Below are positions 1 to 9,276 of a DNA stretch of 64,000 nt, piece after piece; positions within the stretch are counted from its first letter, which is position 1; each line of letters begins with the position of its first letter. Position numbers and translations under genes: made by a program. This DNA is from Synergistaceae bacterium (GTDB lineage: Bacteria; Synergistota; Synergistia; Synergistales; Synergistaceae). The notes beneath the pieces are model-generated. The model had not been told where the DNA came from. It did not search any database and saw only the letters and a program-made list of their open reading frames with translations. The stretch spans positions 1 to 64,000 of the forward strand of contig JAUNJZ010000009.1 of NCBI GenBank assembly GCA_030533085.1. Direction: 5' to 3'.

Positions 1-44
1 GTGCCTGTTAAGGGCCTCTGGCACCGCTTCTTTCTCGTTTTTCA

Positions 45-227
45 GTGACGACTAATGTAAACAGAGATAAAATTGTGAAAAAGACGTTGAACTGTCAGAA
101 AGTCCGCGTTCTGGTGGTCTGGGAATGTACCATAAAACGCATGAAAAAAGATCCTGTATTTGAGGAAAATGTTTTAAATAATGTTTTGTCGTTTATGAGA
201 TCTGATGAAATATACGGTGAAATCTGA
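45..227 (+). pseudogene. 3' remnant of a very-short-patch-repair (Vsr) endonuclease gene
   Basis: The 60 codons resemble only the C-terminal end of Vsr mismatch endonucleases: an N-V-N-R-D element is followed by V-R-V-L-V-V-W-E-C, the last core strand of that fold, and a short helical tail. The N-terminal catalytic part is absent and the frame is closed by a stop at bases 9-11, so this is a relic rather than a gene cut by the window edge. Vsr normally travels with a cytosine methylase; none is visible here. Assignment rests on one motif and could be wrong. Confidence 0.5.
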
Positions 228-251
228 CCGTCGTTTTTTATCGGCCCGCTG

Positions 252-1517
252 TCAGTCTGCCGCTGTTTTTGCCGCGCGGAACCAGCCTTTTATGATCTCT
301 TTTTTATTTTTCAGGAACAGCGCGAGGCAGATGAAGGCGGTAAGGCCGCAGGCGGGGTAGCCGGCCCAGCCGCCGAGCAGCTGCATCACGGAGCCTGCGA
401 AGAAGTTGCCAACCGGCAGCGAGCCCTGCGTGAGGAAGGAGTAGACGCTCATCACGCGCCCGCGGTATTTATCAGGGGCGTATATCTGGAAGATCGAATT
501 TCCGGCGTTGAGAAAGACGAGGTTGAAAAAGCCTATCATCGCGACGAAGATCAGCGCCAGAGTGTAATTCCACGCCAGCGCCATCAGCAGCTGCAGCGAA
601 AGAGCGGCGGCCGCGCCGACGGCGAGCATCCACCTTCTGACCCCTTTTTTCGCCAGCGAGGCCATCGTCACGGCTCCGGCGAGCGAACCGGCTCCCGCCG
701 CCGAGAGCAGCTCCGTATAGGCCCCCGCCCCCATTTCGAGCACGGTCTTGGCGAATACCGGTATTATGACCTCTCCGTTCATCGCGAATGTGCAGACGAT
801 CGCGAGGAATATGGCGTTGATATAGAGCGTTTCGTCGTTTTTGATATAACTCAGCCCCTCTTTCACTTCAAGCAGCACATTTCTCTTTTCCGTGACCGCC
901 CTCTTTTCCTTTGTCCTGATGCGCGTAAGGCTGTAGATGACGGCGAGGAAGCTCAGCGCGTTGACGAAAAAGCAGGCCGCCGCTCCAAATTCCACCATCA
1001 CCAGACCGGCCGCGGCGGGGCCGATGATGCGGGCGAGGTTGACTATGGAGGAGTTGAGCGAGACGGCGTTCATCACATCTTTTTTGCCGACCAGCTCCAC
1101 GAAAAATGAGAGACGCGCCGGCATGTCTATAGTCGTCGTAACGCCGAGAAAGGCGCAGAGCGTCAGGAGCTGCCAGTATTGGGCGGAATTGGAGAAGGCG
1201 AGCAGAGCGAGCGCGAGCGCCTGTATCATCAGCAGCGACTGCGTGACGATGAGTATTCTGCGTTTGGGAAAGCGATCCACGACAGCGCCGGCGAAAAGCG
1301 TGAAAAAGAGCATCGGCAGAAACTGCGCCACCCCCACCAATCCGACGCGGAAGGGCGACTCCGTCATAGTGTAGACGAGCCAGACCAGAGCCGTGCGCTG
1401 CATCCAGGTCCCCATCAGCGAAACGCACTGACCGAGCCAGAATATTCTGAAATCCCTGTGTTTCAGCGAGGCAAATACCGTCTCAAACAGGGAGAGGCCC
1501 TTTTCCGTCAGAGACAT
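252..1517 (-). CDS. MFS exporter, EntS/DUF894-like
   Basis: About 421 residues with the twelve hydrophobic segments of a major facilitator. The opening F-R-I-F-W-L-G-Q, the motif R-T-A-L-V-W-L-V-Y in helix 1-2 and the loop V-D-R-F-P-K-R-R-I between helices 2 and 3 are typical of the EntS-like drug/siderophore exporter group. I chose the ATG at 1517 because GGGGGA lies six bases upstream; a longer reading adds 19 low-complexity residues without a ribosome site. It is monocistronic on the minus strand. The exported substrate cannot be inferred from context. Confidence 0.85.
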   Translation of the reverse strand: MSLTEKGLSLFETVFASLKHRDFRIFWLGQCVSLMGTWMQRTALVWLVYTMTESPFRVGLVGVAQFLPMLFFTLFAGAVVDRFPKRRILIVTQSLLMIQALALALLAFSNSAQYWQLLTLCAFLGVTTTIDMPARLSFFVELVGKKDVMNAVSLNSSIVNLARIIGPAAAGLVMVEFGAAACFFVNALSFLAVIYSLTRIRTKEKRAVTEKRNVLLEVKEGLSYIKNDETLYINAIFLAIVCTFAMNGEVIIPVFAKTVLEMGAGAYTELLSAAGAGSLAGAVTMASLAKKGVRRWMLAVGAAAALSLQLLMALAWNYTLALIFVAMIGFFNLVFLNAGNSIFQIYAPDKYRGRVMSVYSFLTQGSLPVGNFFAGSVMQLLGGWAGYPACGLTAFICLALFLKNKKEIIKGWFRAAKTAAD

Positions 1518-1664
1518 GAAAATCCCCCATCTACCCTTTGATTTGAAGCGCGCGCCTGCGCGCGACGCTCTCAATTATAGAGCATTTTCCGGCGCGCTGC
1601 GGCGAAAAATGCCGGATTTTGCCGCTCCGTATAGGCGAATGTCGCGGAGAGGCTTTCGCGGTCA

Positions 1665-1690
1665 TAAAAAAGCCCCGCCGAAGCGGGGCC
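1665..1690 (-). terminator. Rho-independent terminator of the aldehyde dehydrogenase gene
   Basis: On the minus strand a perfect GCCCCGC/GCGGGGC stem with a four-base loop is followed directly by six T residues, 22 bases beyond the stop codon of the dehydrogenase. Confidence 0.85.
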
Positions 1691-1711
1691 TTAGCGCTGT
1701 TTTCTGCTTCT

Positions 1712-3205
1712 TTACTTCTGCGGATAGAAGCCGCTCGGGGCTTCGCTGAGGTTTATCATTATGTTCTTCATCTGCGTGTAGTGTTCGAGAATCACCTTGT
1801 GCGTCTCGCGTCCGATGCCGCTGGCCTTGTAGCCGCCGAAGGGAGCGCCGGCCGGTATCGAGTTGTAGGTGTTGACCCACATGCGCCCCGTTTCGATGCC
1901 GCGGCATACGCGGATAGCGCGGTTGAGGTCGCGCGTCCAGACAGCGCCGCCGAGGCCGTATTCATTGTCGTTGGCCATAGCGACGACCTCTTCTTCTGTT
2001 TTGAATTTGATGACGCAGGCGACGGGGCCGAATATTTCATCCTGCGCCACATTCATGTCGTTCGTAACATTGGTGAGCAGCGTCGGGGCGTAGAAGCTGC
2101 CTTCCGCAAATTCACCTTCCGTGAGCGGATGGCCGCCGCATGCCAGCGTGGCCCCCTCCGCTATTCCGGCGTCTACGCACTGCTGTATCTTTTTGACCTG
2201 GTTTTTGTCTATCTGGCAGCCCATCTGGGTCGTCATTTCCCACGGCATGCCGACCTTTATTTTGTTGAAGGCCTCGACGGCGTCTTTGACGAATCTGTCA
2301 TAGATATCCTCATGGACGAATACGCGCGAGCCGGCGCAGCATACCTGCCCCTGGTTGAAGAGTATGCCGAGCTGCAGCCCGTCCATGGCCATATCCCATT
2401 TGCAGTCCGGGAAGTAGATATTCGCGGATTTGCCGCCCAGCTCCAGCGTCGATGGGATCAGCCGCGCCGCCGCCGCCTTCGCGACGTCTCCGCCGACGTC
2501 GGTGGAGCCGGTGAAGGCCAGCTTGCGGAAGCCGCTGTGCTCGAGCATGTACTGCCCCGCCTTGGAGCCCTTGCCGGTAACGACGTTGAATACGCCTGGG
2601 GGCAGTATCTCGCCGATAAGGCGCGCCAGCTCCAGCACGGAGAGCGGCGTGAGGCTCGACGGCTTGAATACGGTGCAGCATCCGGCGGCGAGCACCGGCG
2701 CGAGCTTCCACGCCCCCATCAGGAAGGGGAAGTTCCACGGCACTATCTGTCCGACGACGCCTATAGGCTCGCGGAGGACGATGGACATTGTGTTGGCGTC
2801 AAGCATCGCGGCGCTTCCCTCCTCGGTGCGCACAGCGCCCGCGAAGTAACGGAAGTGGTCTGATGAGAAGGGGACGTCTATCGCCATCGTTTCGCGTATC
2901 GGTTTGCCGTTGTCCAGCGACTCCACCATTGCCAGATGCTCTTTGTTCGCGTCGATCACGTCGGCGATTTTCAGCAGCAGGTCGGCGCGTACCGCCGGGT
3001 CGATATTTTTCCAGGATTTCCATGCCTCCCACGCCGCGTTGACGGCGAGGTCTACGTCTTCTCTCGTGGCTTCCGCGCACTCGGCAAGCTCTTCCCCGTT
3101 GGCGGGGCAGTATGTCTTGAAATACTTGCCGTCGCCGGAGGGCAGCCATCTTCCGTTGATGTAAAGGCCGTACTGCGAAAGAAGTTCCGGTTTTTTGAAC
3201 TGCAT
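1712..3205 (-). CDS. NAD(P)-dependent aldehyde dehydrogenase, betaine-aldehyde-dehydrogenase-like
   Basis: 497 residues, the usual length of the ALDH superfamily. It oxidises an aldehyde to the acid. Visible motifs are P-W-N-F-P near residue 156, the cofactor-loop F-T-G-S-T-D-V-G-G at 231-239, the general-base glutamate in E-L-G-G-K (E255) and the nucleophile in N-Q-G-Q-V-C (C289). The start has AAAGGAGGT seven bases upstream. It is transcribed alone, ending at the strong hairpin at 1665-1690. Similarity to betaine-aldehyde and amine-derived aldehyde dehydrogenases is a family impression; the substrate is not proven. Confidence 0.92.
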   Translation of the reverse strand: MQFKKPELLSQYGLYINGRWLPSGDGKYFKTYCPANGEELAECAEATREDVDLAVNAAWEAWKSWKNIDPAVRADLLLKIADVIDANKEHLAMVESLDNGKPIRETMAIDVPFSSDHFRYFAGAVRTEEGSAAMLDANTMSIVLREPIGVVGQIVPWNFPFLMGAWKLAPVLAAGCCTVFKPSSLTPLSVLELARLIGEILPPGVFNVVTGKGSKAGQYMLEHSGFRKLAFTGSTDVGGDVAKAAAARLIPSTLELGGKSANIYFPDCKWDMAMDGLQLGILFNQGQVCCAGSRVFVHEDIYDRFVKDAVEAFNKIKVGMPWEMTTQMGCQIDKNQVKKIQQCVDAGIAEGATLACGGHPLTEGEFAEGSFYAPTLLTNVTNDMNVAQDEIFGPVACVIKFKTEEEVVAMANDNEYGLGGAVWTRDLNRAIRVCRGIETGRMWVNTYNSIPAGAPFGGYKASGIGRETHKVILEHYTQMKNIMINLSEAPSGFYPQK

Positions 3206-3319
3206 AAAAATTACCTCCTTTTGTTGTTGCTCCCATTAAATAACAATCCGAGAATGATCACCAGCGCGATTTGCATTATTATCTGAATATTTATTCTACG
3301 CCTTTTTACATATTTTATT

Positions 3320-3335
3320 TGGGTATTATTACCCA
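3320..3335. promoter_or_regulatory. Inverted repeat upstream of the aldehyde dehydrogenase gene
   Basis: TGGGTA-TTAT-TACCCA is a perfect six-base inverted repeat 115 bases upstream of the dehydrogenase start, in AT-rich DNA. It has no T-run and is separate from the terminator of the upstream gene, so an operator is more likely than a terminator. No regulator gene sits beside it. Confidence 0.35.
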
Positions 3336-3379
3336 TTTATTATGAACTAAAGTGAGAAAAAGAGGCTAAAAAAAGACAG

Positions 3380-3406
3380 AAAATTTCCCCGTCCGTAAGG
3401 GCGGGG
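3380..3406 (-). terminator. Terminator of glutamine synthetase gene
   Basis: The minus strand reads CCCCGCCC-TTAC-GGACGGGG (one mismatch), followed by A and then AATTTTC. It begins 26 bases past the stop codon at 3432. Confidence 0.65.
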
Positions 3407-3431
3407 AAGGGGTGGAACGCGGATGGGTCTC

Positions 3432-5567
3432 TCAAGCTGAGAGGGAAAGAAGGTTGCGGTAAGTTGGATATGGTAAGTTTTCAGCGGAGAGGAAAATCTC
3501 TGCCGAGTCCGCAATCGCGCGTATTTCGCGCATCAGCGGCACGGCCTTTTTGACTATCTCCTCCGCATGTTCGCGTGTCGAGAGCCGCGCCATTTTGTCG
3601 CGCAGCTCGGTGAGCTCTTCGCTCTTCTCCAGCAGATCGAGCTTGGCTGAGGCCAGCTTCAGCAGGAGCTTCTTCCATCGGTCGAGGCCGGGCAGCGACA
3701 GCCCTTCAATGGCCGCGGACGACTCTTTTTCCAAAAGTATCTGCTTCGATATGGCGGGCAGAATCCCCTCCCATATCATATCGCGCAGCACGGACATCTC
3801 TATTTCCAGACTTTTGACAAAATGTTCCAGCCTGATGGTATGAAAGGCCGCCATCTCCTTTTTCGAGAAGACGCCAAGCTCTTCCAGCATCTTTATCGTT
3901 GACGGCTCCATGAAGAGGTCTATCCCCTCCGGGATGGTGCGCGCCTTTACGAGGCCGCGGCGCTCCGCCTCCTCCTGCCAGTTGAGGCTGTAGGAGTCGC
4001 CCTCGAAGCGGATGTTTCTGTTCAGCTCCGAGACCTTGCGTATTGTTTTTATTGCGGCTTCGACGGGGTCTTCGCCGTTGTCGATGCGCTGCTCAAAGAG
4101 GTCGATGAAGCGCTCCATTCCGGCGGCCCATACTGACAGCAGCGCCATTACTGGGACGGCCATCGCCTGAGAGGCGCCCGGCGCGCGGAACTCGAACTTG
4201 TTGCCGGTGAAGGCCAGAGCGCTCGTTCTGTTGCGGTCGCTGTCGAAGGCCACGATATCCGGCAGCTTGGGAAGCCCCAGGTCGAGCGTCCCCTTAGTCA
4301 CCTTCACGCTTTCGTCGTCAACGCCGTCGTCGATGGCGCGCAGCATACCGGCCACCGCGTCTCCGAGATATACGCTGATTATATTGGGCGGGGCCTCGTG
4401 GCCGCCGAGGCGGTACATGTTGCCCGGCGTGGATATCGAGGCTTGAAGCAGACCGAAATGGTCTGCCGCGCCGAGGATGAAGGACGAAAGGAATGAAAGG
4501 AATATGACATTCTTCCTGTGATTCGTCGAGGGCTTCAGCAGGTTGCGTCCCTCGCTGTCCTCCAGCGAAAAATTGATGTGCTTGCCGCTGCCGTTCATTC
4601 CGTTGAAGGGCTTTTCGTGGAAGAGCAGGCGCAGCTCGTGCTGGCGTGCCATCTTGCGCATTGTCTCCATAATGAGCTGATTCTGGTCGCAGGCGAGGTT
4701 GGCTTCGGTGAACTGCGGCGCGAACTCAAACTGACAGCGGGCGTTTTCGTTGTGCCGCGTAGCCAGGTCTACGCCGAGGCGCGCGAGGTCGCGCTGCACA
4801 TCCTCCATATAGGAGAGGACGCGCGTCGGGATCGCGCCGAAGTAGTGGTCTTCCATCTTCTGGTCGCGCGGCGGCGGCGAGCCGACGAGGGTGCGGCCGC
4901 AGAAACGGATATCCGGGCGCTTCTGCGCGCGCGGACGGTCAAGCAGGAAAAATTCCTGTTCGCCGCCGACGGTGGCGTGAACGTAGCGGACCCCCCTGTT
5001 GCCGAAGAGCTTGAGCATCTTCATCGCGCGCGTCTCAACGGCCTGCATCGCGCGCAGCAGATAGGTTTTCATGTCGAGAGGTGAGCCGTCGTAGGCTATA
5101 AAGATCGAGGGGATACAGAGGGTGCCCCCCTTCTTCGATTTTATGATAAAGGCGGGGCTTGTCGGATCCCATGCCGAATAGCCGCGCGCCTCAAAGGTGC
5201 TGCGCGTTCCGCCGGATGGGAAGGAAGAGGCGTCCGGCTCGCTCTGCATCAGATCTTTGCCGCGGAAGGAGTTCAGCGGATTGCCGTTTTCGTCGGCCAT
5301 CAGAAAGGCTGTATGCTTCTCCGCCGTCAGCTCAGTCAGCGGATGAAACCAGTGCGCCCAATGGTCGGCGCCCTTGCTCACAGCCCAGTCTTTCATTGCC
5401 AGAGCCACTGTGTCGGCGATGCCGGAGTCCAGCTTCTGACGTCCCTCTATCGCCCCCGCGAGGTTTTCAAAAACGTCGCGCGGCAGACGCTGTTTCATCT
5501 CTTTCTGGTCAAATACGAGCGACCCGTAAATATCCTTCATTTTAGGATACTCTCTCAATTCTGCCAT
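3432..5567 (-). CDS. glnN: Glutamine synthetase type III
   Basis: 711 residues, the characteristic long length of the GSIII class (GSI is about 450). It makes glutamine from glutamate, ammonia and ATP in the cytoplasm. The active-site signature G-G-E-Q-E-F-F-L-L-D lies at 201-210, with N-G-S-G-K-H-I-N-F and the substrate/ATP-loop E-F-R-A-P-G-A-S-Q downstream. The C-terminal 200 residues are helical, as in other GSIII proteins. GGGAGG precedes the ATG by eight bases. The gene is monocistronic and divergent from the ABC-F gene. GSIII is known from Bacteroidetes, cyanobacteria and several anaerobes. Confidence 0.95.
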   Translation of the reverse strand: MAELREYPKMKDIYGSLVFDQKEMKQRLPRDVFENLAGAIEGRQKLDSGIADTVALAMKDWAVSKGADHWAHWFHPLTELTAEKHTAFLMADENGNPLNSFRGKDLMQSEPDASSFPSGGTRSTFEARGYSAWDPTSPAFIIKSKKGGTLCIPSIFIAYDGSPLDMKTYLLRAMQAVETRAMKMLKLFGNRGVRYVHATVGGEQEFFLLDRPRAQKRPDIRFCGRTLVGSPPPRDQKMEDHYFGAIPTRVLSYMEDVQRDLARLGVDLATRHNENARCQFEFAPQFTEANLACDQNQLIMETMRKMARQHELRLLFHEKPFNGMNGSGKHINFSLEDSEGRNLLKPSTNHRKNVIFLSFLSSFILGAADHFGLLQASISTPGNMYRLGGHEAPPNIISVYLGDAVAGMLRAIDDGVDDESVKVTKGTLDLGLPKLPDIVAFDSDRNRTSALAFTGNKFEFRAPGASQAMAVPVMALLSVWAAGMERFIDLFEQRIDNGEDPVEAAIKTIRKVSELNRNIRFEGDSYSLNWQEEAERRGLVKARTIPEGIDLFMEPSTIKMLEELGVFSKKEMAAFHTIRLEHFVKSLEIEMSVLRDMIWEGILPAISKQILLEKESSAAIEGLSLPGLDRWKKLLLKLASAKLDLLEKSEELTELRDKMARLSTREHAEEIVKKAVPLMREIRAIADSAEIFLSAENLPYPTYRNLLSLSA

Positions 5568-5726
5568 GTAAGATCCTCCCTGATGGAGCCATGTTGTTTC
5601 TGTGTATCTTTATACAACCTTTTAAGCGCAAAATCAAGCCCTATTTTGTGCTTAGCAAAAGATAAACAATGCAAAACACGGAAGATTTTTTATTATTGGC
5701 TTTAATGGAACGACTTTTTCCAAATA

Positions 5727-5755
5727 TTTCCATAGGGAAATTTTGCGTCTATAAT
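5727..5755 (+). promoter_or_regulatory. Sigma-70-type promoter of the ABC-F gene
   Basis: TTTCCA and a perfect TATAAT are separated by 17 bases, with the -10 box 36 bases upstream of the chosen ATG. It sits in the 224-base divergent gap with glutamine synthetase. Confidence 0.55.
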
Positions 5756-5791
5756 ATGAGAATTGTTTATGATGGAGGGAAACATCTTCCG

Positions 5792-7762
5792 ATGATTGAG
5801 ATAAAAGGGCTAAAGGTAAATTTCGGCGAGCAGGAGGTGCTGCGCGGGATAGACTGGTTCATCACGCCGAGAAGCCGCATCGGGCTTGTCGGCGACAACG
5901 GCGCGGGCAAGACGACGCTGCTGCGCGTGCTGGCGGGCGAGGCCGATTGCGACGGACTCATCGCCATGCCGAAAGGGCACCGCGTCGGCTATCTGCCGCA
6001 GGACCTTGTCGAAGTAAAGGATATGCCGCTGCTCGATTACCTTCGCGAGCGCGCCGGGCTGACGGAGCTGTCGGCGGAGCTGGCCGGCTGCGAGCAGAGG
6101 ATGTCCGCCGCAGGCGAGAGCGACGCGGAGCTGCGGAGGCTTCTGGCGGAGCACGACCGCTTGCAGCGTCTCTTTGAGGCGAAGGGCGGTTTCAGCTTCG
6201 ACGTGGAGGCGAAGCAGGTGTTGAAGGGGCTGGGCTTTGCGCCGGAGCGAGACGCAGAACGCCGCACATCGGAATTTTCCGGCGGCTGGAAGATGCGCAT
6301 AGCGCTCGCCGCGCTGCTGCTGTCGCATTCCGATATACTGCTGCTCGACGAGCCGACGAACCATCTGGATACGGAGAGCATGGAGTGGCTGGAGGCGTGG
6401 CTGCGCGATTATCGCGGGACGATAATCGCCGTCTCGCACGACCGCCGCTTTCTTGACAAGATGGTCACATCCGTGGCGGAGCTGGCGAACGGCGAAATAC
6501 ATCTCTATTCCTGCGGCTACGGGAAATTCCTCACGGAGCGCGAGGAACGCCGCGCGCGGCTGGAGGCGGAGTGGGAGCAGCAGAAGGAGAAGATAGACGA
6601 GATACAGCGCTTCGTCGAACGCTTCCGCTACAAGGCGACGAAGGCGAAGCAGGTGCAGAGCCGGATAAAGCAGCTTGAAAAGATGGAGATAACGGAGCTT
6701 GAGGGGCCGTCGAAAAGCGTCAGCTTCCGCTTTCCCGAAAGCCCGCGCAGCGGCCGCGAGGTGATAAAGGCAGAGGGGCTGGAAAAGCGCTACGGCGACC
6801 ATACCGTATTCAGGGACGTCAGCTTCGTGATAGAGCGCGGGGAGCGCGTCGCGCTGGTCGGAGCCAACGGCGCAGGAAAATCCACGCTGATGCGGCTGCT
6901 CGACAGGATAGAGGAGCCGACGGCGGGAAGGGCCTCCCTCGGCCTCAATGTAAAAAAGGCCTACTTCTCGCAGGAGAGCGCGCGGAATCTGGACTACAGC
7001 CATACGATCTGGCAGGAGGTCAACAACTGCGGCTCCAAACTTCTTGAGGGGGAAAAGCGCAATCTGCTGGGGGCATTCCTCTTCTCCGGCGACGAGATAC
7101 ACAAGCCGGTCTCCGTCCTCTCCGGCGGCGAAAAGTCGCGTCTCGGGCTGCTGAAGATGCTGCTCTCGGAATCAAATCTGCTGATACTGGACGAGCCGAC
7201 GAACCATCTTGATTACGGGACGAAGGAGCTTTTTCAGAAGGCGCTGCTGCAATATGGCGGGACAGTGCTCATCGTCTCGCACGACCGCGCCTTCCTCGAC
7301 GATCTGGTAGGGCGCGTGCTGGAGATACGCGACGGCGCGATATACGACTACCCTGGAAATTATTCCTGGTTTATCGAAAAGAGAAGCGAGCGAGAGCTTC
7401 TCGCGCGGACGGCAAAGGCCGGCGCAGCGCGAAAGCCGGCCGGCGAGGCCGCCGCGGAAAAGGAGACGCCCCGCCCCGACGTCAGGACAAAGGAGCAGAA
7501 ACGGGCCGAGGCGGAGGAGCGCAACCGGCTCTACCGCGCGAAAAAAAGCTTTGTCGAGCGCCTTGAAAGCTGCGAAAGGGAGATAGCGGAGGGCGAAGGG
7601 CGCAAAGAGGAGATAAACGGCCTTCTCTGCTCTCAGGAGGTGCTGGCCGACTCTTCCCGCATCCAAAGGCTGATGATAGAGCTTAAAGAAAGGGAAGAAA
7701 AATTAAAAGAGCTTTATCAGGAATGGGAAGAGCTGAGCGTTAAAATAGAAGAGATAAAATAG
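5792..7762 (+). CDS. ABC-F family ATPase (Uup/YdiF-like), ribosome-associated
   Basis: 656 residues holding two ABC ATPase domains and no membrane segment. Walker A motifs are G-D-N-G-A-G-K-T-T (about 34-42) and G-A-N-G-A-G-K-S-T, and signature motifs are S-G-G-W-K-M-R and S-G-G-E-K-S-R. A charged linker rich in Glu, Lys and Arg follows domain 1, and the last 100 residues form a coiled coil as in Uup. ABC-F proteins act on translating ribosomes. The ATG at 5792 is preferred over two upstream in-frame ATGs because GGAGGG lies upstream and the fold starts immediately with M-I-E-I-K-G-L. Housekeeping and resistance ABC-Fs cannot be separated by eye. Confidence 0.92.
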   Translation: MIEIKGLKVNFGEQEVLRGIDWFITPRSRIGLVGDNGAGKTTLLRVLAGEADCDGLIAMPKGHRVGYLPQDLVEVKDMPLLDYLRERAGLTELSAELAGCEQRMSAAGESDAELRRLLAEHDRLQRLFEAKGGFSFDVEAKQVLKGLGFAPERDAERRTSEFSGGWKMRIALAALLLSHSDILLLDEPTNHLDTESMEWLEAWLRDYRGTIIAVSHDRRFLDKMVTSVAELANGEIHLYSCGYGKFLTEREERRARLEAEWEQQKEKIDEIQRFVERFRYKATKAKQVQSRIKQLEKMEITELEGPSKSVSFRFPESPRSGREVIKAEGLEKRYGDHTVFRDVSFVIERGERVALVGANGAGKSTLMRLLDRIEEPTAGRASLGLNVKKAYFSQESARNLDYSHTIWQEVNNCGSKLLEGEKRNLLGAFLFSGDEIHKPVSVLSGGEKSRLGLLKMLLSESNLLILDEPTNHLDYGTKELFQKALLQYGGTVLIVSHDRAFLDDLVGRVLEIRDGAIYDYPGNYSWFIEKRSERELLARTAKAGAARKPAGEAAAEKETPRPDVRTKEQKRAEAEERNRLYRAKKSFVERLESCEREIAEGEGRKEEINGLLCSQEVLADSSRIQRLMIELKEREEKLKELYQEWEELSVKIEEIK

Positions 7763-7796
7763 CCGGCGCGGCCAGCGAAAAAAGGAGCGCATAAGC

Positions 7797-8246
7797 ATGA
7801 TATACGATTCTGTGGATAATTTTATAAAGGAGCTGCCTAAGCTGCTGCCCCGCTGCGCGGAGCTGGCGGGATTTCTCGCGGCGGCGCGCGAAAAGAGCTT
7901 TGAAGAGCTGAAAGAAATGGACTTCTCCCCGCTCGACGCGCGCTTCGGCGAATATATCACCCGTCCGCGCGAGGCCGTTCCCTTCGAGGCGCACCGGAAA
8001 TACTGGGATTTGCAGCTCGTCCTTGAGGGCGAAGAGCTTATAGGCTGCGCCCCGCTGGAAATGCTGCGCGAAAGGACGCCCTACGACGAAGAAGAGGATA
8101 TCGCCTTCTACGACGGCGGCGGCCAATATTTTAAGCTGACGCGCGGCATGTCGGTATTGCTCGCGCCGTGGGACGGCCACGCCCCCGGCGTCACGGCGGA
8201 GGCTCCCTCGGCGGTGAAGAAGATAGTCGTCAAACTGCCGTGGTAG
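7797..8246 (+). CDS. YhcH/YjgK/YiaL family protein (DUF386)
   Basis: 149 residues, the full length of the family, a cupin-like single-domain protein linked to sugar or sialic-acid catabolism and biofilm control (TabA) in other bacteria. The conserved metal-site elements are visible: E-A-H-R in the first half, W-D-L-Q-L-V-L-E-G-E-E, and W-D-G-H-A-P-G near the end. It lies 34 bases after the ABC-F gene and 36 before a LysR gene on the same strand, so all three may be co-transcribed. Nothing nearby names the ligand. Confidence 0.88.
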   Translation: MIYDSVDNFIKELPKLLPRCAELAGFLAAAREKSFEELKEMDFSPLDARFGEYITRPREAVPFEAHRKYWDLQLVLEGEELIGCAPLEMLRERTPYDEEEDIAFYDGGGQYFKLTRGMSVLLAPWDGHAPGVTAEAPSAVKKIVVKLPW

Positions 8247-8282
8247 AGGCGTCGGACGAAGGGCGGGAGGGCGGAAGGTAAA

Positions 8283-9155
8283 ATGGATCTGAAAAAATGC
8301 AAAATACTGCTTGACGCGATAGATTACAGAAACCTCTCGAAGGTAGCCAGGGATTACGGCTACACCCCCTCCGGCATCTGGCGCATGATAAATTCCATAG
8401 AGGGAGAGCTTGGCTTTCCCCTTTTCGTCAGCGGCGGCAGCGGCGTCGTCCCCACAGACAACTGCCTGCGGCTGGCTCCCTCCCTGCGCGAGCTGCTGAA
8501 ATGCAACGAGCGGCTTGCCCAGACGATGTGCGATATAAAGGGCATGAAAAGCGGCAACATCACCATAGGCAGCTATCCCAGCGTCTCCATCCGCTGGCTG
8601 CCGCATGTGATAAAGGCCTTTCAGGCCGACTATCCCGGCGTCACGATCAACATACGCGAGGGCATCAGGCAGGAGCTTCAAGGCTGGCTCGACGAGATGA
8701 GCGTGGAGCTCTGCTTCTATACATGGCGTCCCGGCATGAAATGCCACTGGATACCGCTGAAGGAGGACCCCATCGTCGCGGTGCTGCCGCCGGGGCATCC
8801 GCTCGCCGGCGCCGTCTCCTATCCGCTTGCACGCTGCCGCGACGAACGCTTCATCATGCCCGCGCTCGGTCGCGACGAGGACATATACGCCGTCTTTGAG
8901 GAGGAGGGCATATCTCCCAGAATCGTCCTCTCTACCATTGAAAATTTCGCGGCTATATCAATGATAGAATGCGGCCTCGGCATGAGCATAATGAACGAGC
9001 TGATAACGAAGGGATATGTCAACAAGGCGGCGATACTGCCGCTTGACCCTCCGCGGAGCATAAAATTCGGCATAGCCATCCCCTCGCTGCAAAAGGCCTC
9101 GCCAGCCGCGCTGGAATTCGCCAGATATGCCCGCCGCATGATAGCGGAGATGTAA
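8283..9155 (+). CDS. LysR-family transcriptional regulator
   Basis: 290 residues: an N-terminal winged helix-turn-helix (about 1-60, with L-S-K-V-A-R-D-Y-G-Y-T-P-S-G recognisable) and a periplasmic-binding-protein-like effector domain. A segment I-G-S-Y-P-S-V-S-I-R-W-L-P near residue 97 also occurs, slightly changed, in the LysR genes at 21063 and 47074, so the three are close paralogues. GGAAGG lies just before the ATG. The target is unknown; the gene ends in a good terminator and is not divergent from a metabolic operon. Confidence 0.9.
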   Translation: MDLKKCKILLDAIDYRNLSKVARDYGYTPSGIWRMINSIEGELGFPLFVSGGSGVVPTDNCLRLAPSLRELLKCNERLAQTMCDIKGMKSGNITIGSYPSVSIRWLPHVIKAFQADYPGVTINIREGIRQELQGWLDEMSVELCFYTWRPGMKCHWIPLKEDPIVAVLPPGHPLAGAVSYPLARCRDERFIMPALGRDEDIYAVFEEEGISPRIVLSTIENFAAISMIECGLGMSIMNELITKGYVNKAAILPLDPPRSIKFGIAIPSLQKASPAALEFARYARRMIAEM

Positions 9156-9164
9156 ACGCCGCGC

Positions 9165-9200
9165 CGCTGTGAGAAAAATTCACAGCGCCTTTTATTTTTT
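9165..9200 (+). terminator. Rho-independent terminator after the LysR gene
   Basis: CGCTGTGA-GAAAAAT-TCACAGCG forms a perfect eight-base-pair stem followed by CC and a run TTTTATTTTTT. Confidence 0.85.
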
Positions 9201-9276
9201 GTCGCTTTATTAAACGGAAGAATGCCGATATCATTTAAGCTGAACTAACGGAAAACAGAGGGGGAGGCAGATAACG

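Noticed and set aside
4518-5084. Long plus-strand frames inside the glutamine synthetase gene and similar shadows elsewhere
   Set aside because: They are antisense reflections of GC-rich genes without ribosome sites or family motifs.
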